Assembly: GCA_016938155.1 (NCBI GenBank)
Contig: JAFGVF010000120.1
Location: 1-9,862, forward strand
Length of the DNA stretch: 9,862 nt
Direction: 5' to 3'
DNA from: Candidatus Cloacimonadota bacterium
GTDB taxonomy: Bacteria; Cloacimonadota; Cloacimonadia; Cloacimonadales; JAFGVF01
The translations under genes were made by a program, and so were the position numbers. Of the stretch, positions 6,877 to 9,862 are shown one piece after another. The stretch's first letter is position 1; every line of letters starts with the position of its first letter. Below the pieces are notes generated by a model. It was not told the origin of the DNA. It saw only the letters and a program-made list of their open reading frames with translations, and made no database searches.

Positions 6877-8201
6877 AATCTCTCAAGATAGGCAACATTC
6901 TCTATATGCCAGGTATGCGGAAACATATCAAATGCCTGCATTTCTACAAGCCGATATCCGGCTTTCACCATTAACTTCAAATCACGAACCTGAGTTGAAG
7001 GATTGCAACTGATGTAAATAATTCTCGGAATTGTGGAATCAACGATAAGTTGCACTGTCTGAGCATCCAGACCTTTCCGGGGAGGATCAAAGATAATTAT
7101 ATCAGGAGAAGAACTCTTAATGATTTGCGGTAAGAGATGCTCCACTGTACCGCAGTAATACTTGCAATTAGGTATTTTGTTTCTCTTTGCATTCTCTCTT
7201 GCGTCATCGACTGCTTGAGTAACCGTTTCTATTCCAATCACTTTACGACAGTACTCACTAAGAGCAATTCCTATACTGCCGGTTCCGCAGAAAGCATCAA
7301 CAAGTATGCTCTCCGATTGCAGGAACTTCGCAGCAAACTTCAGCATTGCCTCCGCTTGGGAAGTGTTTACTTGAAAGAAGGATTGATAATGGAGCCTGAA
7401 GCTCTTCCCCATTAACTCTTCTTCAATATACGGTACTCCATATAAAACAATATCCTCGCTCCCCATTATCCGATTACCGGGGTCGTTGTTAATATTCTGT
7501 ACTACCCCGACTAAATTCTTTACATTCTCTTGTAAAAGATGAACCAACTGCTTGGTAAACGGCAGCTTCTTCGTTTTAGTCACAAGAATTACAATTATTT
7601 GTCCTGTTCTCTCCGAGTATCGTATTCCAAGGTGTCTGAGAGTTCCTTTACCTGACACTTCATCGTAAATACTTACATTTGCTTTTATTATATAAGCTTT
7701 GATCAAATCAGCTATATCATCGAAGACTTTCGGGTGTAACATACATGTTTCATGTTCAATAACATCATGAGTCTGACCTGCAAACATGCCGATTTTAGGT
7801 TCTTTTGATGAACCGCTTATCGGAAGAAAACTTTTGTTTCGGTAGAAGTTGGATACAGGGGAACCTTGCACTGCTTTAATCGGAAAATCCAGTTCATGCA
7901 GAATCTCTTTGACAATGGTTGTTTTATATTCAAGTTGCTTTAGATAAGGCAGGTTCAACCAATTGCACCCACCGCATCTCCCGAATACTTCACATATCGG
8001 TTTTGTGTAATCAGGGGAATGTTCAATGTAATCCTCAATGTCTCCAAACAAGGAACCTTTCTTACTGTATTTTATCTTAACTCTCACAATATCCCCGATA
8101 AGAGCATTTGGTACAAACACAGCATGACCTTCATGAAAACCCAAACCGTATCCACCAAAGACCGGCTTCTCTATAACTAACTTCTCAATATATTCTGTCA
8201 T
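6873..8201 (-). CDS. rlmD: 23S rRNA (uracil-5-)-methyltransferase, RlmD/RumA type with Fe-S cluster
   Basis: The 442-residue enzyme methylates carbon 5 of a uridine in RNA, by family most likely 23S rRNA (U1939 for E. coli RlmD). Residues 1-58 form a TRAM RNA-binding domain. The four cysteines C70, C76, C79 and C153 have the CX5CX2C-plus-distal-Cys spacing of the RlmD [4Fe-4S] cluster. The methyltransferase part has FFQVNT (275-280), SAM-binding DAFCGTGSIG (302-311), DPPRKGL (372-378), the catalytic nucleophile C399 in YISCNPST, and the general-base glutamate E434 in HIENVAYLE. All key residues are present and the length fits (E. coli RlmD is 433). Related RlmCD and TrmA enzymes act on other uridines, so the exact target is inferred. 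ATG 8201 starts 4 bases after the glycosyltransferase stop, with only a weak GATGAG ribosome site. Its own stop overlaps the lipoprotein start. Confidence 0.93.
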   Translation of the reverse strand: MTEYIEKLVIEKPVFGGYGLGFHEGHAVFVPNALIGDIVRVKIKYSKKGSLFGDIEDYIEHSPDYTKPICEVFGRCGGCNWLNLPYLKQLEYKTTIVKEILHELDFPIKAVQGSPVSNFYRNKSFLPISGSSKEPKIGMFAGQTHDVIEHETCMLHPKVFDDIADLIKAYIIKANVSIYDEVSGKGTLRHLGIRYSERTGQIIVILVTKTKKLPFTKQLVHLLQENVKNLVGVVQNINNDPGNRIMGSEDIVLYGVPYIEEELMGKSFRLHYQSFFQVNTSQAEAMLKFAAKFLQSESILVDAFCGTGSIGIALSEYCRKVIGIETVTQAVDDARENAKRNKIPNCKYYCGTVEHLLPQIIKSSSPDIIIFDPPRKGLDAQTVQLIVDSTIPRIIYISCNPSTQVRDLKLMVKAGYRLVEMQAFDMFPHTWHIENVAYLERL

Positions 8202-8205
8202 CTCA

Positions 8206-8910
8206 TCAACTTAACTTCATAAACCGCAGTTTCCAGACATTCCATATCGCTTCATATACAATCTCAGATGACATCTTGGATTGTCCGTCCCTGCGTTCAG
8301 TAAAGACAATCGGAATCTCTTTAATCCTGAATTTCTTCTGCCAGGCACGATATTTCATCTCAATCTGGAAGGAATATCCATCAGAGATGATACTGTCAAA
8401 ATTTATATTCTCCAGCAGTTTACGACGATAGCACTTAAAACCGGCAGTTGGGTCACTAAAGGGCATTCCTGTAATAATCCGAACATACCAGGATGCAAAA
8501 TAGCTTAATAAAAGCCTCTTGAAGGGCCAATTTACAACATTAATCCCTTCACTGTAGCGAGAACCGATTACCAGGTCATTATGCTCAATTTCGTTAAGCA
8601 TACGAAGTATATCGTCAGGATTATGAGAGAAATCAGCATCCATTTCAACGATAAAATCGTATCCCTTCTTGAGGGCGTACTTGAAACCGTCAACATACGC
8701 CGAACCCAGTCCCAATTTACCTGCTCTCTTCATCAGGTGCAGGCGTGGACTATCCACTTTCATCTGCTCCATCAGTTCACCTGTACCATCAGGAGAATTG
8801 TCATCCACAATCAGTATTTCTATATCTTCTCTCAATCCGAGAACATACTCCACAATTCTTGGAGCATTCTCAATTTCATTGTAAGTCGGGATTATCACTA
8901 AAGTTCTCAT
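8206..8910 (-). CDS. GT2 glycosyltransferase, polyprenol-monophosphomannose synthase (DPM1/Ppm-like)
   Basis: This 234-residue family 2 glycosyltransferase resembles dolichyl/polyprenyl-phosphate-mannose synthases, which move mannose (sometimes glucose or another sugar) from a nucleotide sugar to a polyprenyl phosphate. Conserved parts are the N-terminal IIPTYNE (6-12), the nucleotide-binding DDNSPDGT (36-43), the GLGSAY helix (67-72), the metal-binding DAD (91-93) followed by SHNPDD (95-100), GSRY (116-119), and SDPTAGFKCYRR (152-163). It ends at residue 234 with no C-terminal transmembrane segment, so it is the soluble, DPM1-type short form that associates peripherally with the membrane. 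GGGAGG (8920-8915) lies 4 bases before the ATG, a strong ribosome-binding site. Its stop is 4 bases from the rlmD start. The acyltransferase upstream in the operon suggests a shared role in making a modified glycan or lipid-linked sugar. The sugar donor cannot be read from the sequence. Confidence 0.9.
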   Translation of the reverse strand: MRTLVIIPTYNEIENAPRIVEYVLGLREDIEILIVDDNSPDGTGELMEQMKVDSPRLHLMKRAGKLGLGSAYVDGFKYALKKGYDFIVEMDADFSHNPDDILRMLNEIEHNDLVIGSRYSEGINVVNWPFKRLLLSYFASWYVRIITGMPFSDPTAGFKCYRRKLLENINFDSIISDGYSFQIEMKYRAWQKKFRIKEIPIVFTERRDGQSKMSSEIVYEAIWNVWKLRFMKLS

Positions 8911-8934
8911 AAAACCTCCCAGTCCACTAGCGAA

Positions 8935-9693
8935 CTATTTATCCAGATTATTCTCCAAACGCTGTTTCTCGGCAACATCCTTAACCTCTCGTGCCGGCGA
9001 ACCTATCCAAAGTTTACCCGGAGTTGTGTCTTTTGTTACAAGTGCTCCCGCAGCTATCTGAGAATCTTCTCCGATTACTTTTCCTGGGAGAATCGTAACA
9101 TTTACTCCGATTCTGCCACCCCGTTTTATTGTTACACCCTTGAAGTGGTTGAATCTTTCCTTATCTCGTGCCATATAGTTGTCATTGCTGGTTGCCACGC
9201 ATGGAGCTACAAAGCAATAATCCTCTACTTTGGAGTAAGCAGTAATATAGGCATTTGTTTCAAACTTGTTCCTATCACCTATTTCCACGAAATTCTCTAT
9301 TGATACATTTCTTCCGATTATATTCAGATTACCAATCGTCACATTCTCTCTAATTGTAGCTAAATCTGCAATAAGGTTGTTGTCTCCTATGGTTGCCTGA
9401 CAATAAATAACCACATTTGCTCCTATCTGGCAAAGCTTTCCGATTTTCGCAGGTTCCATATTTTCAGCAACTTTAAAGATGCTTCTCGGAGAACTCAGAG
9501 GTCTCTTACCAATGATAGTGTTAGCATCTATCCGCACACCTTCACCGATTATTGAACCACGGTAGATTACCACATTATGCCCAATCAAGCAGTTATCGCC
9601 GATTTCTACTTCGTCCTCTATGACAACATTCATTCCGAATGTAACATTCTCTCCAACTTTAGCGGTTGATGATATTATTCCATTAGTTTGCAT
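8935..9693 (-). CDS. Hexapeptide-repeat (left-handed beta-helix) acyltransferase
   Basis: This 252-residue protein is built almost entirely of hexapeptide repeats of the pattern [LIV]-G-x-x-x-x, from residue 12 to about 215, as in LpxA, LpxD and WbbJ-type transferases that work as trimers. There are two repeat blocks. The first (about 1-65) is separated from the second (about 83-160) by a loop containing KRPLSSPRS (63-71). The C-terminal part, with FVAPCVATSNDNY (161-173), KGVTIKRGGRIG (185-196) and the ending GALVTKD..GSPAREVKD (216-239), resembles sugar N-acetyltransferases of the WlbB/WbpD type used for diaminosugars in surface polysaccharides. This is family-level similarity: acetyl versus longer acyl donor and the substrate are not determined. 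The real start is ATG 9693, with GGAGG (9699-9703) five bases upstream. The longer frame starting at TTG 9705 would place that TTG inside the ribosome-binding site. It is the first complete gene of the minus-strand operon. Confidence 0.88.
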   Translation of the reverse strand: MQTNGIISSTAKVGENVTFGMNVVIEDEVEIGDNCLIGHNVVIYRGSIIGEGVRIDANTIIGKRPLSSPRSIFKVAENMEPAKIGKLCQIGANVVIYCQATIGDNNLIADLATIRENVTIGNLNIIGRNVSIENFVEIGDRNKFETNAYITAYSKVEDYCFVAPCVATSNDNYMARDKERFNHFKGVTIKRGGRIGVNVTILPGKVIGEDSQIAAGALVTKDTTPGKLWIGSPAREVKDVAEKQRLENNLDK

Positions 9694-9698
9694 GCAAA

Positions 9699-9703
9699 CC
9701 TCC
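9699..9703 (-). promoter_or_regulatory. Shine-Dalgarno GGAGG that fixes the acyltransferase start
   Basis: GGAGG on the minus strand lies 5 bases (TTTGC) before the ATG at 9693. An alternative in-frame TTG (9705-9703) overlaps this site and has no ribosome-binding site of its own, so ATG 9693 is preferred. Confidence 0.8.
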
Positions 9704-9772
9704 AATTACTTAATGAAAGAAATGAATTAGCGTTACACCTTTTCGTCAAGAATTTGATTGTAATTATCAAGA

Positions 9773-9862
9773 TTAGAGCCGAAGAGACTGTTCAGGCATA
9801 GCATTGATTTCATCTCGGTTTATCTTTTCAATCGGTTTACATACCTTAGAATTACTGACACA
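9773..9862 (-). CDS. Possible 3' end of an upstream gene (29 residues visible)
   Basis: On the minus strand one frame is open from the right edge to TAA at 9775-9773 and would encode the C-terminus ending KPIEKINRDEINAMPEQSLRL. The other two minus frames close quickly. The amino-acid composition looks like a real protein end. A 29-codon open frame can arise by chance, so this is only a candidate, and no family can be named. If real, it lies 79 bases upstream of the acyltransferase ATG and would belong to the same strand. Confidence 0.4.
   Translation of the reverse strand, partial: CVSNSKVCKPIEKINRDEINAMPEQSLRL

Noticed and set aside
9694..9705. TTG start at 9705 for the acyltransferase (four extra residues)
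   Set aside because: The TTG overlaps the GGAGG that serves the ATG at 9693, and it has no Shine-Dalgarno of its own.
9721..9749. TTGACG...TTCATT as a promoter for the acyltransferase operon (minus strand)
   Set aside because: The -10 matches only 3 of 6 positions. The operon may instead be read from a promoter beyond the right edge.

Overview
The window is gene-dense, moderately AT-rich and typical of a diderm (Gram-negative-type) bacterium. It encodes a lipobox lipoprotein, a protein with a predicted periplasmic TPR domain on a cytoplasmic GGDEF domain, and a multi-PAS hybrid-less sensor kinase. The mix of genes and the style of the proteins suggest an uncultured lineage of the FCB/Cloacimonadota kind. 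That is an impression from sequence style; no marker gene here proves it. I see no mobile element, phage gene, CRISPR array, tRNA or rRNA.

Layout from left to right. Positions 1-1752 (minus) hold the first 584 residues of a membrane-bound, three-PAS sensor histidine kinase whose catalytic domain lies off the left edge. A 361-base divergent intergenic region (1753-2113) carries promoter candidates for both directions and small palindromes on the kinase side. On the plus strand follow a THUMP-domain RNA guanine methyltransferase (2114-3184) and, 11 bases later, an AIM24/DUF124 protein (3196-3984), evidently one transcript. A good sigma70-type promoter at 4026-4055 then starts a second plus-strand unit. 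It contains a secreted-TPR/coiled-coil/membrane-anchored diguanylate cyclase (4095-5645) and, 3 bases later, a ZupT-type ZIP metal transporter starting at GTG (5649-6449).

The right third is a minus-strand operon that converges on zupT with only 4 bases between the stop codons. In order of transcription it has a hexapeptide-repeat acyltransferase (9693 to 8935), a polyprenol-phosphate-mannose-synthase-like glycosyltransferase (8910 to 8206), an RlmD-type rRNA uracil-5-methyltransferase with an Fe-S cysteine cluster (8201 to 6873), and a small lipoprotein overlapping it by ATGA (6876 to 6454). At the right edge a minus-strand reading frame ends at 9773 and may be the tail of the preceding gene.

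The themes are signalling (kinase, c-di-GMP synthase), RNA modification (two unrelated methyltransferases), surface glycan or lipid-linked sugar metabolism (acyltransferase and glycosyltransferase) and metal uptake. The most interesting linkage is the tight pairing of a TPR-sensing diguanylate cyclase with a zinc-family transporter. I found no clear-cut novel defence or mobile system.
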